NCBI GenBank assembly: GCA_963924885.1
Contig: CAWUUY010000512.1
Coordinates: forward strand, 1 to 22,316
Length of the DNA stretch: 22,316 bases
Direction of reading: 5' to 3'
Source: UBA5216 sp963924885
GTDB taxonomy: Bacteria > Pseudomonadota > Gammaproteobacteria > Burkholderiales > SG8-41
Numbering within the stretch: position 1 is the stretch's first letter; every line of letters starts with the position of its first letter. Positions 8,130 through 14,822 of this stretch are shown piece by piece. Position numbers and translations under genes: made by a program. The notes below the pieces were generated by a model. It was not told the origin of the DNA. It ran no database searches and saw only the letters and a list, made by a program, of their open reading frames with translations.

Positions 8130-8334
8130 CTAGCAGCCTGCGGGACTTAGCCTGAACCGGCCAAGAAAGGATGAATTTTTCAATGCAAAAGTATCCGACA
8201 AAGGTGCTCAAACGTATCAGAATGTCCGGTGTGCGCTGCATTAAACAGCGAGCAAACGGACGTGTGGAAATTCATTGCGCGCAGCACCTGTCGAATCGTG
8301 CGAAGCTTTTTCGTTAAGTCCAACAGGCTGCTAG
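8130..8334. mobile_element. MITE-like element with CTAG flanks and 16-bp terminal inverted repeats
   Basis: The left end CAGCCTGCGGGACTTA (8134-8149) and the right end, read inward on the other strand, CAGCCTGTTGGACTTA (8330-8315) match at 14 of 16 bases. CTAG sits immediately outside both ends (8130-8133 and 8331-8334), as a 4-bp target duplication would. The body is only 197 bp, too small for a transposase, so this is a non-autonomous element or an internally deleted insertion sequence. It carries a 48-codon open frame (listed separately). The parent family cannot be fixed from sequence reading; IS5- or IS1182-type elements are candidates. Confidence 0.65.
8171..8317 (+). CDS. Small open frame inside the inverted-repeat element (48 aa, basic)
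   Basis: ATG 8171 to TAA 8315-8317 encodes 48 residues rich in Lys/Arg (begins MNFSMQKYPTKVLKR, ends SNRAKLFR). It fills most of the 197-bp element and its stop lies in the right terminal repeat. GAAAGG lies right against the ATG, which is too close for an ideal ribosome site. The second Met at codon 5 (8183) would have better spacing. I recognise no family. It may be a transposase remnant or chance; its overlap with the element's right boundary is the only reason to list it. Confidence 0.25.
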   Translation: MNFSMQKYPTKVLKRIRMSGVRCIKQRANGRVEIHCAQHLSNRAKLFR

Positions 8335-8348
8335 CCACGCGAAACACG

Positions 8349-9050
8349 TTACCGCATACCGAGAGTGTCTCGATAGAAGCGCTGTCCCTTCGGCGTCAAA
8401 GTGACAGCACGCGTACCCGCGATGCGGCGTATCCAGCCTTCGTCGAAGCTGCGGGCGCACAGTGCGGCACCGATGGCGCCCGCCAGATGCGGTCGCCGTT
8501 CGCTCCAGTCCAGGCACGGACGACACAGCATGCGGGTGGATTTGCCGCCACGGGGCATCAGGGACGCGACATCCATGTCCAGTCGCTCAAACAGCGCCAT
8601 TCCGTTGCCGGTTACCAGCCCCGCATCGTGTGCCAACTCCACATAACCGCCAGCGACGAGCGCATCGGCGAGCGCGACACCGAGTTGGCCGGCGAGGTGG
8701 TCGTAACAGGTTCGCGCCGCCCGCAAGGCGGCATCGCGAGGGCCGGTCGCCGGCGCAGGCCGCATGGCCTCTACGCCTGACGCCACTTGCATGATGCTTT
8801 CGATCATCTGCGGGACTGCCGGTGTGGCCAGCCGGTGATAGCGATGCCGGCCCTGTTTCTCTACTTGCAAAAGACCGGCGGCGGCCATTTTGGCGAGATG
8901 CCCGCTCGCGGTCTGCGGGGTAACGCCGGCGACGCGCGCCAGTTCGGAAGCCGTCAGCGCGCGCCGGTCTATCAGCGCGTGCAACATCCTGGCACGCGCG
9001 GGGTCGCCGGCGAGCGAAGCAACTTCGGCAAATCGGGCGTTACTGGCCAT
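8349..9050 (-). CDS. ArsR-family winged-helix transcriptional regulator
   Basis: This is a 233-residue regulator. Residues ~10-75 form an ArsR-type winged helix: LTASELARVAGVTPQTASGH holds the turn and recognition helix, and GLLQVEKQGRHRYHRL is the wing. The long C-terminal part (80-233) is beyond the normal ~100-residue ArsR size. It contains C115, a C176-x-x-C179 pair and C198, which could bind metal or sense thiol chemistry (inference). ATG 9050 is preferred over the GTG six bases upstream because a GAG lies at a workable distance before it. It is divergent from the MFS transporter with ~138 bases between, the usual layout of a local regulator controlling an efflux or uptake gene. Confidence 0.88.
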   Translation of the reverse strand: MASNARFAEVASLAGDPARARMLHALIDRRALTASELARVAGVTPQTASGHLAKMAAAGLLQVEKQGRHRYHRLATPAVPQMIESIMQVASGVEAMRPAPATGPRDAALRAARTCYDHLAGQLGVALADALVAGGYVELAHDAGLVTGNGMALFERLDMDVASLMPRGGKSTRMLCRPCLDWSERRPHLAGAIGAALCARSFDEGWIRRIAGTRAVTLTPKGQRFYRDTLGMR

Positions 9051-9188
9051 GGGCACTCGTGTTGCAACGTTTGTTGTGACGGCATCAGCTTACGCTGTTC
9101 GCCGTGGTGATGCTTCGGTCTGCGCCGAAGCACTTTTCGCCGATGGAGTGCATAGTGCCTCCCTGTGCGGAATTGTGAGGATCGGCCG

Positions 9189-10331
9189 GTGACGCGTACC
9201 AAGGGAAAGGGGACAGACAGATTCTACGGTTGGCGGGTGGTTCACGCCGCGTTCGTGCTGGCCGCTTTCGGTTGGGGATTGGGGTTTTACGGACCACCGA
9301 TTTTTTTGAGTGTCATCCACGAAACGCGCGGCTGGCCACTGCTGCTCATCGCCGCGGCCATCAGTGTTCATTTTCTTGCTGGTGCAGTGACCGGGGCGAA
9401 CTTGCCGGCATTGCATCGCCGTTGGCGTGTGGCCGTTATCACCAAGGCGGGAGCGCTGTCGATGGCCGCCGGCATTATCGGTTGGGCTACGGCGAGTTCG
9501 CCGTGGCATCTTTTCGTCGCCGCCGCGCTGAGCGGGGCCGGGTGGGGGACCATGAGTGCCGCGGCGCTCAATGCCATCGTTTCGCCGTGGTTCGTGCGTG
9601 CCCGTCTGGCTGCGCTGGGCATGGCCTACAACGGCGGCAGTGTCGGCGGCATCGTCTTTTCGCCGCTGTGGGTGGCCGCCATCCATGGACTGGGATTCCC
9701 TCTGGCGGCTTCAGTGATTGCCGTCGTCATGGGCCTTACGCTGTGGGTACTGGCCGACCGCGTGTTTTCGCGAACACCCGAAGGCTTGGGGTTGCGCGGA
9801 GATAGTGATGAGCCGGGCGCCATGGCCATCTCCGTTACCTCGCCATCGTCGCGGCCCTTGCCCGGCGCGTTGTTGTGGCGCGATCGCAGGTTTGTCACGT
9901 TGTGCGCGGGCATGGCGTTGGGGCTGTTCGCGCAGATCGGTCTGATTGCACATTTCTACTCATTGCTGGTGCCGGCGCTTGGTGCGCAGCAAGCGGGGCT
10001 CGCCATGGCAATGGTAACCGTGATGGCGATTGCCGGCCGTACGCTGCTCGGCTGGCTGATGCCGCTGCGGGCCGACCTGCGGTTAGTGGCCTGTGGCGGT
10101 TATGGCGCGCAGATTGCCGGATCCATCTTGCTCATGGTTGCCGGTGGCACGAACACACCGCTGTTGCTGACCGGCGTTATGTTGTTTGGGGTCGGCTTCG
10201 GCAACGCCACCTCGTTGCCGCCGTTGATCGCACAAGTCGAAATTGTTAAGGACGATGTGCCGCGCGTGGCGGCGCTTATCGTGGCCATCGCGCAAGGGGG
10301 TTACGCCATCGCGCCGTTTTTTTTGGATTGA
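9189..10331 (+). CDS. MFS transporter, C-terminus frameshifted
   Basis: This major facilitator superfamily permease is 380 residues to the TGA at 10329-10331. It opens with RFYGWRVVHAAF and has many hydrophobic helices, with the cytoplasmic loop RPEG-like segment 'FSRTPEGLGLRGD' between the two halves. The start is likely GTG 9189 because GTGAGGAT (9175-9182) is well spaced; GTG 9165 in the same frame lacks a site. The frame breaks in TTTTTTTT (10317-10324): it reads APFFLD-stop, while another frame continues as GLIRAFVPP and a further hydrophobic helix. The ORF therefore lacks helix 12. It is divergent from the ArsR regulator and is probably its target. The substrate is unknown. The frameshift could be a real mutation, a phase-variable tract or a sequencing error. 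Confidence 0.85.
   Translation: MTRTKGKGTDRFYGWRVVHAAFVLAAFGWGLGFYGPPIFLSVIHETRGWPLLLIAAAISVHFLAGAVTGANLPALHRRWRVAVITKAGALSMAAGIIGWATASSPWHLFVAAALSGAGWGTMSAAALNAIVSPWFVRARLAALGMAYNGGSVGGIVFSPLWVAAIHGLGFPLAASVIAVVMGLTLWVLADRVFSRTPEGLGLRGDSDEPGAMAISVTSPSSRPLPGALLWRDRRFVTLCAGMALGLFAQIGLIAHFYSLLVPALGAQQAGLAMAMVTVMAIAGRTLLGWLMPLRADLRLVACGGYGAQIAGSILLMVAGGTNTPLLLTGVMLFGVGFGNATSLPPLIAQVEIVKDDVPRVAALIVAIAQGGYAIAPFFLD
10317..10324 (+). repeat. T8 homopolymer at the MFS frameshift
   Basis: Eight T residues mark the point where the MFS reading frame changes. Tracts of this length can slip during replication, so they can act as on/off switches. They are also classic places for assembly error. Confidence 0.8.
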
Positions 10332-10450
10332 TCCGGGCGTTTGTCCCGCCCGCGACACAGACGGTATCCGGTGACGCGCCAGCGCTATTTCTGGCGGCGG
10401 CGTTTGTGCAATGCCTTGCCATCGCCGCTTTCCTCGCTGGCCACCAGTGA
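10325..10450 (+). pseudogene. Displaced C-terminal helix of the MFS transporter
   Basis: Codons starting at 10325 in the shifted frame give 41 residues, beginning GLIRAFVPP and ending ALFLAAAFVQCLAIAAFLAG-H-Q, with a TGA at 10448-10450. The second half is a hydrophobic membrane helix, as expected for the last transmembrane segment of the transporter. One extra T (or two fewer) in the eight-T run at 10317-10324 would join it in frame. Confidence 0.75.
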
Positions 10451-10501
10451 GCCTGAGAGGGGTTTTTCGGCATTGGCAGCGCAGGCTGATTGAACGATGC
10501 G

Positions 10502-11218
10502 TCAAATGCTGTCCTTGGAATATCGGCGTTCGGTGATCGCTTCATGGCTAATCACGGTGCAGACATCGCCTTGACTGGCGAAGCAGATGGCTCTGCCGAT
10601 AAACCAGTGTTTTTTGCCTGCGCTATCGCAAGAATACTTCAGCGCGTATTCGATACGCTCGCCGCGCATCACGGCGCGTATGCCGGCGACCATTCGCACG
10701 GCGTATTCAGAATCACGGCCACGCGCGCTATCGCATACATCAAGATAGTTGACCCCTTCACAACACGACTGTTGATGGTGCAGATCAGAATCGGTCGCTG
10801 CGTGGGAACGCCAGGCATTGTTGACCAGAATAATCACGCCGATGTTATCCAGTATGGCGATACGCGGCGATATTTCGTTGAGTGCGGCTTGCGCCAGGTG
10901 TTCGGATTTTTGCAGATTGTAGGAGGCGCTGACTAAATCCACGGCGCTGTGCAGAATATCCAACGGGCCGCTGGAAAAAATATCGATCGTGTTCAACGAT
11001 AACCACTCAATCAGCACCTGCAAACTGCCCGCTTTGGGAAGGGCCAAACCGCACTTCCATTTTCGGGCGGTTTCTCGTGTCACCGTCTTGGTGCCATAGG
11101 CCCGCAGGTTGAACTGGTTTGCCAATTCAGTAGATGAGGGAATTTTGCCGAATTTTTGCTTCAAGCCTTTGTTCAAGGCTTTGGAAAAACTCTCCGTTAT
11201 GGATAGGCGATTATCCAC
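10502..11218 (-). CDS. HTH-PAS domain regulator
   Basis: This 238-residue protein has a DNA-binding-like N-terminal part (about 28-75). It contains S-S-T-E-L-A-N-Q-F-N and TVTRETARKWKCGLALPKAG, which resembles XRE-type helix-turn-helix regulators. A PAS-like domain occupies about 107-232: R-I-A-I-L-D-N-I-G-V-I-I-L-V-N near its start, then HWFIGRAICFASQGDVC and the PAS-to-PAC ending ISHEAITERR. A PAS domain with 'SHEAITER' normally senses a small ligand or redox state. There is no kinase or GGDEF domain, so it is probably a one-component transcription regulator. Start is GTG 11218; an in-frame TGA lies just upstream and no ATG is available. It is A+T-richer than its neighbours and divergent from the 127-residue gene at 11436. 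Confidence 0.7.
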   Translation of the reverse strand: MDNRLSITESFSKALNKGLKQKFGKIPSSTELANQFNLRAYGTKTVTRETARKWKCGLALPKAGSLQVLIEWLSLNTIDIFSSGPLDILHSAVDLVSASYNLQKSEHLAQAALNEISPRIAILDNIGVIILVNNAWRSHAATDSDLHHQQSCCEGVNYLDVCDSARGRDSEYAVRMVAGIRAVMRGERIEYALKYSCDSAGKKHWFIGRAICFASQGDVCTVISHEAITERRYSKDSI

Positions 11219-11339
11219 CAGCCTATGCCGTCAAGCCAGAATTCAGCATGACACTCCATTCTATTTCGTGGCACCGCACATAACATGATGGCCCTATTAT
11301 CTAATAAAGGTAATTTATCTCAATAGAGCGCTAAATTGC

Positions 11340-11353
11340 CCACTTTAAAGTGG
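11340..11353. promoter_or_regulatory. Perfect 14-bp palindrome, candidate operator
   Basis: CCACTTTAAAGTGG is a perfect palindrome, with further matching bases outside (TTGCC...GGCAA, one base inserted). It lies in the 217-base A+T-rich gap between the divergent HTH-PAS gene and the small gene at 11436. That is where a dimeric regulator would bind to control both. The binding protein is unproven; the HTH-PAS product is the obvious candidate. Confidence 0.5.
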
Positions 11354-11435
11354 CAACTGAGGGTATATCGCGGTTCATATTCTTTTCTCAGACGCAATGT
11401 ATGACCACCCCGTTTCAATCCAGAGGCGTATTCCC

Positions 11436-11819
11436 ATGAAAACCGTTGAAGAAACAAAAGCACATTCGTATCGATGCTTCAAAGAGGGCGTGTATGAGAT
11501 TGATGCCGGAAACGAATTCGTTCCCGCGTGGGAAAAACTGGCGTCTGCCGAGCCTCTACACCCGCCCCATGCATCGATACTGAGACAAGACAATGAGGTG
11601 TATTTCGAACGAGCCAGCGATTTGACTGCGTTGCAAGTCGAGGATCTGATGGTCAGAATGAACGCAAGATTGCTTCGGCTAATGAGTAAAGACTCACCCG
11701 GCGCACTGCTGGCTTTAGCCACGCAACTGAAGCGAGAAGATGGCGATCTTCAGTGGTGGCGCGCGAGAATCGTTGAAATGAAAAATTTGCCAACCCACTC
11801 CGTCGAAAACTCGTCCTGA
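11436..11819 (+). CDS. Hypothetical protein (127 aa), divergent from HTH-PAS gene
   Basis: I do not recognise this protein. It is 127 residues, soluble, with no signal peptide or membrane helix, and mostly helical in character. It starts MKTVEETKAHSYRCFKEGVY and includes a W-W-R-A-R motif (residues 111-115) near the end. ATG 11436 is favoured over ATG 11397 in the same frame because AGAGG (11422-11426) lies 9 bases before it and nothing comparable precedes the upstream one. Base composition is A+T-richer than in the flanking catabolic genes, shared with the divergent HTH-PAS gene. The pair may have been acquired together. Its promoter region holds the palindrome at 11340-11353. Confidence 0.65.
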   Translation: MKTVEETKAHSYRCFKEGVYEIDAGNEFVPAWEKLASAEPLHPPHASILRQDNEVYFERASDLTALQVEDLMVRMNARLLRLMSKDSPGALLALATQLKREDGDLQWWRARIVEMKNLPTHSVENSS

Positions 11820-11847
11820 CGCCGCAAAGGTTAACGCTAAGGGCTTG

Positions 11848-11878
11848 CTCAAGCGGGGCGTTCCGCGGTGCGCTTGAG
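11848..11878. terminator. Possible hairpin between convergent genes
   Basis: CTCAAGCG (11848-11855) pairs with CGCTTGAG (11871-11878) around a 15-base G+C-rich loop. It lies in the 70-base gap between the 3' ends of the 127-residue gene and the Nudix gene. No clear T run follows on either side, so its action as an intrinsic terminator is uncertain. Confidence 0.35.
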
Positions 11879-11889
11879 GTTCATTCTCC

Positions 11890-12327
11890 TTACTCCTCGA
11901 TCCTCGCCCGCACCCACGCCAGCACATGGGTCAACCGCGGTGGCAAAAATTCTTCGGCTTCATCGCAGGTGACCCAGCGCCATTCATCGTGCGCGGGTTT
12001 GCCGAGTTTTTTTGCGATGGGGAGGTCGATTTTTTCAGTGCGCGTTTCGGCGACGTAATAACGATCCACCTTGTTGCCCGCGTAGGGCACGGTCTCTTTG
12101 CCGTCTTCGCCGAAGGCAAACTCCAAATCGGTGAGCGCCGTGGCGGCGAGGGTTTCGCGCTTCGCGGCTTCCAGCAAGTCTTCATGAATGTTGACGACAC
12201 CGGCAGGGAAATCCCAGATAGCGCCGCTGCGCAGCAGCAATAATTGCCAGTCGCCCCAGGCAAAACGCACCGGTACGATACCGCAACGTAACTCTTTGTT
12301 TGCAATGAGTTTTTTTTCAGTGTCCAT
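11890..12327 (-). CDS. Nudix-fold protein with a degenerate Nudix box
   Basis: This is a 145-residue Nudix-fold protein with the general look of small diadenosine-tetraphosphatase/MutT relatives (IWDFPAGVVNIHEDLLEAAK). The box G-x5-E-x7-R-E is present as G43, E49, R57 and E58. The next part, normally U-x-E-E-x-G-U, reads T-L-A-A-T-A-L, so both metal-binding glutamates are Ala61 and Ala62. The codons are plainly GCC GCC, so this is not a misread frame. Hydrolysis of nucleoside diphosphate derivatives is therefore doubtful; it may bind without cleaving, or act through other residues (compare E76/E78 and D113-E115). It starts 10 bases after the Mak stop on the same strand and is likely co-transcribed. 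Confidence 0.82.
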   Translation of the reverse strand: MDTEKKLIANKELRCGIVPVRFAWGDWQLLLLRSGAIWDFPAGVVNIHEDLLEAAKRETLAATALTDLEFAFGEDGKETVPYAGNKVDRYYVAETRTEKIDLPIAKKLGKPAHDEWRWVTCDEAEEFLPPRLTHVLAWVRARIEE

Positions 12328-12337
12328 ACGCTTAGGT

Positions 12338-13228
12338 CTACTCCCACAGCCACGCCGCGCCGCGTACGCCGCTGGAGTCGCCGTGTTGGTTGCGCACGAG
12401 ACGCGTGCGCACGGTGTCGGAGAATACCCATTTGCTCCACAGTTTGGGAATGTTTGTGTAGAGACGATCCACGTTGGACAGGCCGCCGCCCAGCACCATC
12501 ACTTCGGGGTCTAGCACATTGATGATCGAGGCCAGCGCGCGAGCGAGGCGGTTTTCGTAGCGTGCCAGCGCTTGTTCGGCGGCGGTTTCGTTTGCGCTGC
12601 GTGCCACGATTTCTTCTGCACTGATCGATGCATGGGTAGACAGTGCGTAGTCGCGCGCCAGCCCCGGCCCGGATAAAAACGTTTCGATGCAGCCGCGCTG
12701 GCCGCAGTAACACGACGCGCCGGGGTGCTCGTCGTCTTCCGGCCATGGCAGCGGGTTGTGGCCCCATTCGCCGGTGATCGCATTGGGGCCGTCGATGAGT
12801 GTGCCGTGAATCACGATGCCGCCGCCGACGCCCGTGCCGAGGATCACGCCGAACACCGAAGCCGCGCCCGCTGCCGCGCCATCGACAGCTTCGGATAACG
12901 CAAAGCAATTGGCGTCATTGGCGATCCGCACTTCGCGGCCCAGCTTGTTTTGCACATCGATCTTGAAGGACTGCTGATTGAGGCAGGTGGAGTTCGAGTT
13001 GCGCATCAGGCCGGTTACAGGCGACAGCGCGCCGGGCGTGCCGATGCCGATGGTAGCGGTGGTTTTGAGTGTGCGTTCCGCATCACCAATGAGTCGGGCA
13101 ATCAGCGCCAGCGTGGCGGCGTAATCGCCGGAAGGCGTAGGGTCGCGATGCCGCAGCACTTGCGCGCCGGATTCATCGAACGCAGCGATTTCGGTTTTGG
13201 TGCCGCCGAGGTCAATGCCGATTTTCAT
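12338..13228 (-). CDS. mak: ROK-family fructokinase
   Basis: This 296-residue sugar kinase should phosphorylate fructose (or a related hexose) at C6 with ATP in the cytoplasm. ROK features include MKIGIDLGGTKTEIAAF at the start, A-N-D-A-N with the catalytic D105, and the phosphate loop LGTGVGGG (130-137). GEWGHNPLPW (153-162) and the zinc motif CYCGQRGCIETF (C173, C175, C180, with H157) follow. The wording, including SNVDRLY and the ending HGDSSGVRGAAWLW, closely resembles E. coli Mak. The open frame runs further upstream, but the real start is ATG 13228, where the conserved N-terminus begins. The gene lies 19 bases after the TctC stop on the same strand. N-acetylglucosamine kinase is a less likely alternative. 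Confidence 0.92.
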   Translation of the reverse strand: MKIGIDLGGTKTEIAAFDESGAQVLRHRDPTPSGDYAATLALIARLIGDAERTLKTTATIGIGTPGALSPVTGLMRNSNSTCLNQQSFKIDVQNKLGREVRIANDANCFALSEAVDGAAAGAASVFGVILGTGVGGGIVIHGTLIDGPNAITGEWGHNPLPWPEDDEHPGASCYCGQRGCIETFLSGPGLARDYALSTHASISAEEIVARSANETAAEQALARYENRLARALASIINVLDPEVMVLGGGLSNVDRLYTNIPKLWSKWVFSDTVRTRLVRNQHGDSSGVRGAAWLWE

Positions 13229-13247
13229 GGCGCGGCGCGCACCACCC

Positions 13248-14228
13248 TCAATGCGGTGCCGAACCCAACCGTGCTGCGAGCTTTTTGGTTTTGTCGATGT
13301 CGGTCTGAACCAGCTTCGTAAACTCGGCGGGTGAGAGGATGTGCGCGTCGAAACCCAGTTCATCAAAGCGCGCCTGCACATCGGGCGTGGCGACGGCCTT
13401 GGCGAGTTCGCCGTGGAATTTGTTGATGTATTCGACCGGCGTGTTTGCCGGATACCAGAAGCCGAACCAAGCGTAGTATTCAAAATCCTTCACGCCGGCT
13501 TCGATCACGGTGGGCACATCGGGTAATTGCTTCCAGCGCTTGGCGCCGCTGATGGCGAGCGAGCGGATTTTGCCGGACTTGGCCAGACCGACCGCGTTGG
13601 ATGAGGTGAGAAACGCGAGATCAATGTGTCCGCCGGCAAGATCGGTGACGAGCTGGCCGATACCCTTGTATTGCACCGTGGTCATTTTGATGCCGGTCGT
13701 TGCGTTGAACATTTCCATGCCCACGTGCAGCACGCCGCCAAAACCAGAGTTGCCGTAATTCAACCGCCCCGGGCTTTTTTTCGCCAGCGCGATCAGTTCG
13801 CCCATGGTGTTAACCGGAATCGACGGATGCACCGCCAGCACATAACCCACGGTGCGTGTCGCGGTGGAGATGGCGGCGAAATCACGCACCGGATCGTACG
13901 GCAGCTTGTTGAACGCCGGCAGCAGGGAGTGCGCGCTGGAGGTGTGCAACACGGTGTAACCGTCAGGCGGCGCCTTGGCCACGGCCTCGGTGCCAATGAT
14001 GCCGCCCGCGCCCGCGCGATTGTCGATGATGACGTTTTGCCCCCACGACGCGAGCAGCTTTTGCCCCACCAGCCGCCCGATCACATCCATCGGCCCGCCC
14101 GCGACAAACGGCACGACAAAACGGATCGGCTTGTTCGGATAATCAGAAGCCGCTTTTTGTGCCAGCGCAGCATTCGAGACAGTTAGCCCTAATGCAAGCA
14201 AGCCGGAACGCAGAAGAACAAAAGTCAT
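13248..14228 (-). CDS. Bug/TctC-family periplasmic solute-binding protein 4
   Basis: This 326-residue receptor has a signal peptide ending A-L-A at 21-23, then KPIRFVVPFVAGGPMDVIGR (33-52), IIDNRAGAGGIIGTE (67-81) and PDGYT (88-92). Start ATG 14228 is chosen because GGAG lies seven bases before it and the signal peptide begins there; the open frame extends 16 codons further without a site. The C-terminus (KTKKLAARLGSAPH) lacks the usual 'GIKxE' ending. It is the second gene of a four-gene minus-strand group ahead of the fructokinase and Nudix genes. A functional link to sugars is not implied, since TctC proteins bind carboxylates. Confidence 0.93.
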   Translation of the reverse strand: MTFVLLRSGLLALGLTVSNAALAQKAASDYPNKPIRFVVPFVAGGPMDVIGRLVGQKLLASWGQNVIIDNRAGAGGIIGTEAVAKAPPDGYTVLHTSSAHSLLPAFNKLPYDPVRDFAAISTATRTVGYVLAVHPSIPVNTMGELIALAKKSPGRLNYGNSGFGGVLHVGMEMFNATTGIKMTTVQYKGIGQLVTDLAGGHIDLAFLTSSNAVGLAKSGKIRSLAISGAKRWKQLPDVPTVIEAGVKDFEYYAWFGFWYPANTPVEYINKFHGELAKAVATPDVQARFDELGFDAHILSPAEFTKLVQTDIDKTKKLAARLGSAPH

Positions 14229-14299
14229 TGCATTACTCCACGCGCAAGGGGTTTTCATCCTTCTACTTCGCTGCAAGTGCGCCCTTGATCCTTAAAAAA

Positions 14300-14716
14300 T
14301 CACGGCAACTGCAATTTGCCGCCACCCATGCCACCCATGCCACCCATGCCACCCATTCCCCCCATGCCGCCCGCGCCAGGCACCACGATAGACGATTGCT
14401 GCTGGCGGCGCAGTTCCTGCAATTCGCGCACGGTGCGTTCGACGCCTTCTTTTGCCGCGTCGCCAAAATTGGCCACGACCTCGGCGAGGTTCTTGCCTTC
14501 GATCTCAAAATTGATCGGCAGCGGGCCGGCCTGGGTCATGATCTGCGCTTCGCCGATGTAGAGCGCGGGGCGCGATGCGTCCACCATGCCGTCGGTTTTG
14601 ATCGGCGTCATCATGCGCAGTGTGCCGACTTTGCGGTCGGTGATGATTTCTTCGCGGTAGAGATTGTCCGCGTCCATTTTGGCTTCAGCGCCGCGTTCTT
14701 CGGATTGGAGTGCCAT
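14300..14716 (-). CDS. Conserved-looking hypothetical protein with a (GGM)n tail
   Basis: I do not recognise this family. The 138-residue product has no signal peptide. Its middle (about 30-85) alternates beta-like strands: V-G-T-L-R-M-M-T-P-I, RPALYIGEAQIM and PLPINFEIEGKNL. A helical segment of charged residues follows (86-108, GDAAKEGVERTVRELQELRR), then a low-complexity glycine/methionine tail (114-133) before KLQLP. The ATG at 14714-14716 follows GAGG on the minus strand, a good site. It heads the minus-strand group with TctC, mak and the Nudix gene, and is divergent from the next TctC gene. The Gly-Met tail resembles those of chaperonin-like proteins only in composition; no chaperonin is present. 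Confidence 0.75.
   Translation of the reverse strand: MALQSEERGAEAKMDADNLYREEIITDRKVGTLRMMTPIKTDGMVDASRPALYIGEAQIMTQAGPLPINFEIEGKNLAEVVANFGDAAKEGVERTVRELQELRRQQQSSIVVPGAGGMGGMGGMGGMGGMGGGKLQLP
14321..14365. repeat. 9-bp tandem repeat encoding the GGM tail
   Basis: GCCACCCAT is repeated perfectly four times (14321-14356), followed by a degenerate fifth unit. On the coding (minus) strand each unit gives Met-Gly-Gly. Being in multiples of three, copy-number change would lengthen or shorten the tail without shifting the frame. Confidence 0.85.
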
Positions 14717-14782
14717 AGTTGCCTCATAGGGGGTTGTGACGATAAGACGGAAGGTTATCAGAAAATTCCGGCCTCACAAGTC

Positions 14783-14791
14783 TGTTATATT
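14783..14791 (+). promoter_or_regulatory. Candidate extended -10 promoter for TctC gene 5
   Basis: TGTTATATT fits an extended -10 element (TG, one base, then TATATT at 14786-14791). It lies about 30 bases before the AGGAG ribosome site in an A+T-rich divergent intergenic region. No good -35 box is seen, which extended -10 promoters can do without. Based on sequence pattern only. Confidence 0.35.
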
Positions 14792-14822
14792 AAAGTTGTG
14801 TTTATTCGTGAGGAGCCATCGC

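Noticed and set aside
10317..10331. Programmed ribosomal frameshift at the T8 tract
   Set aside because: A slippery run exists, but no stimulating stem-loop or upstream Shine-Dalgarno-like spacer is evident, and MFS genes are not known to use this; a mutation or sequence error is simpler.
12188..12514. Plus-strand open frame across the Nudix/mak junction
   Set aside because: It is antisense to two well-supported genes, with no start context or motif.
13229..13483. Longer N-terminus for the ROK kinase
   Set aside because: The extra 85 codons overlap the 3' end of the upstream TctC gene out of frame and do not resemble any kinase; the family N-terminus starts at ATG 13228.
14316..14370. Short tandem repeat as a CRISPR-like array
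   Set aside because: The units are 9 bp, contiguous without spacers, and encode a Gly-Met tail in a coding frame.
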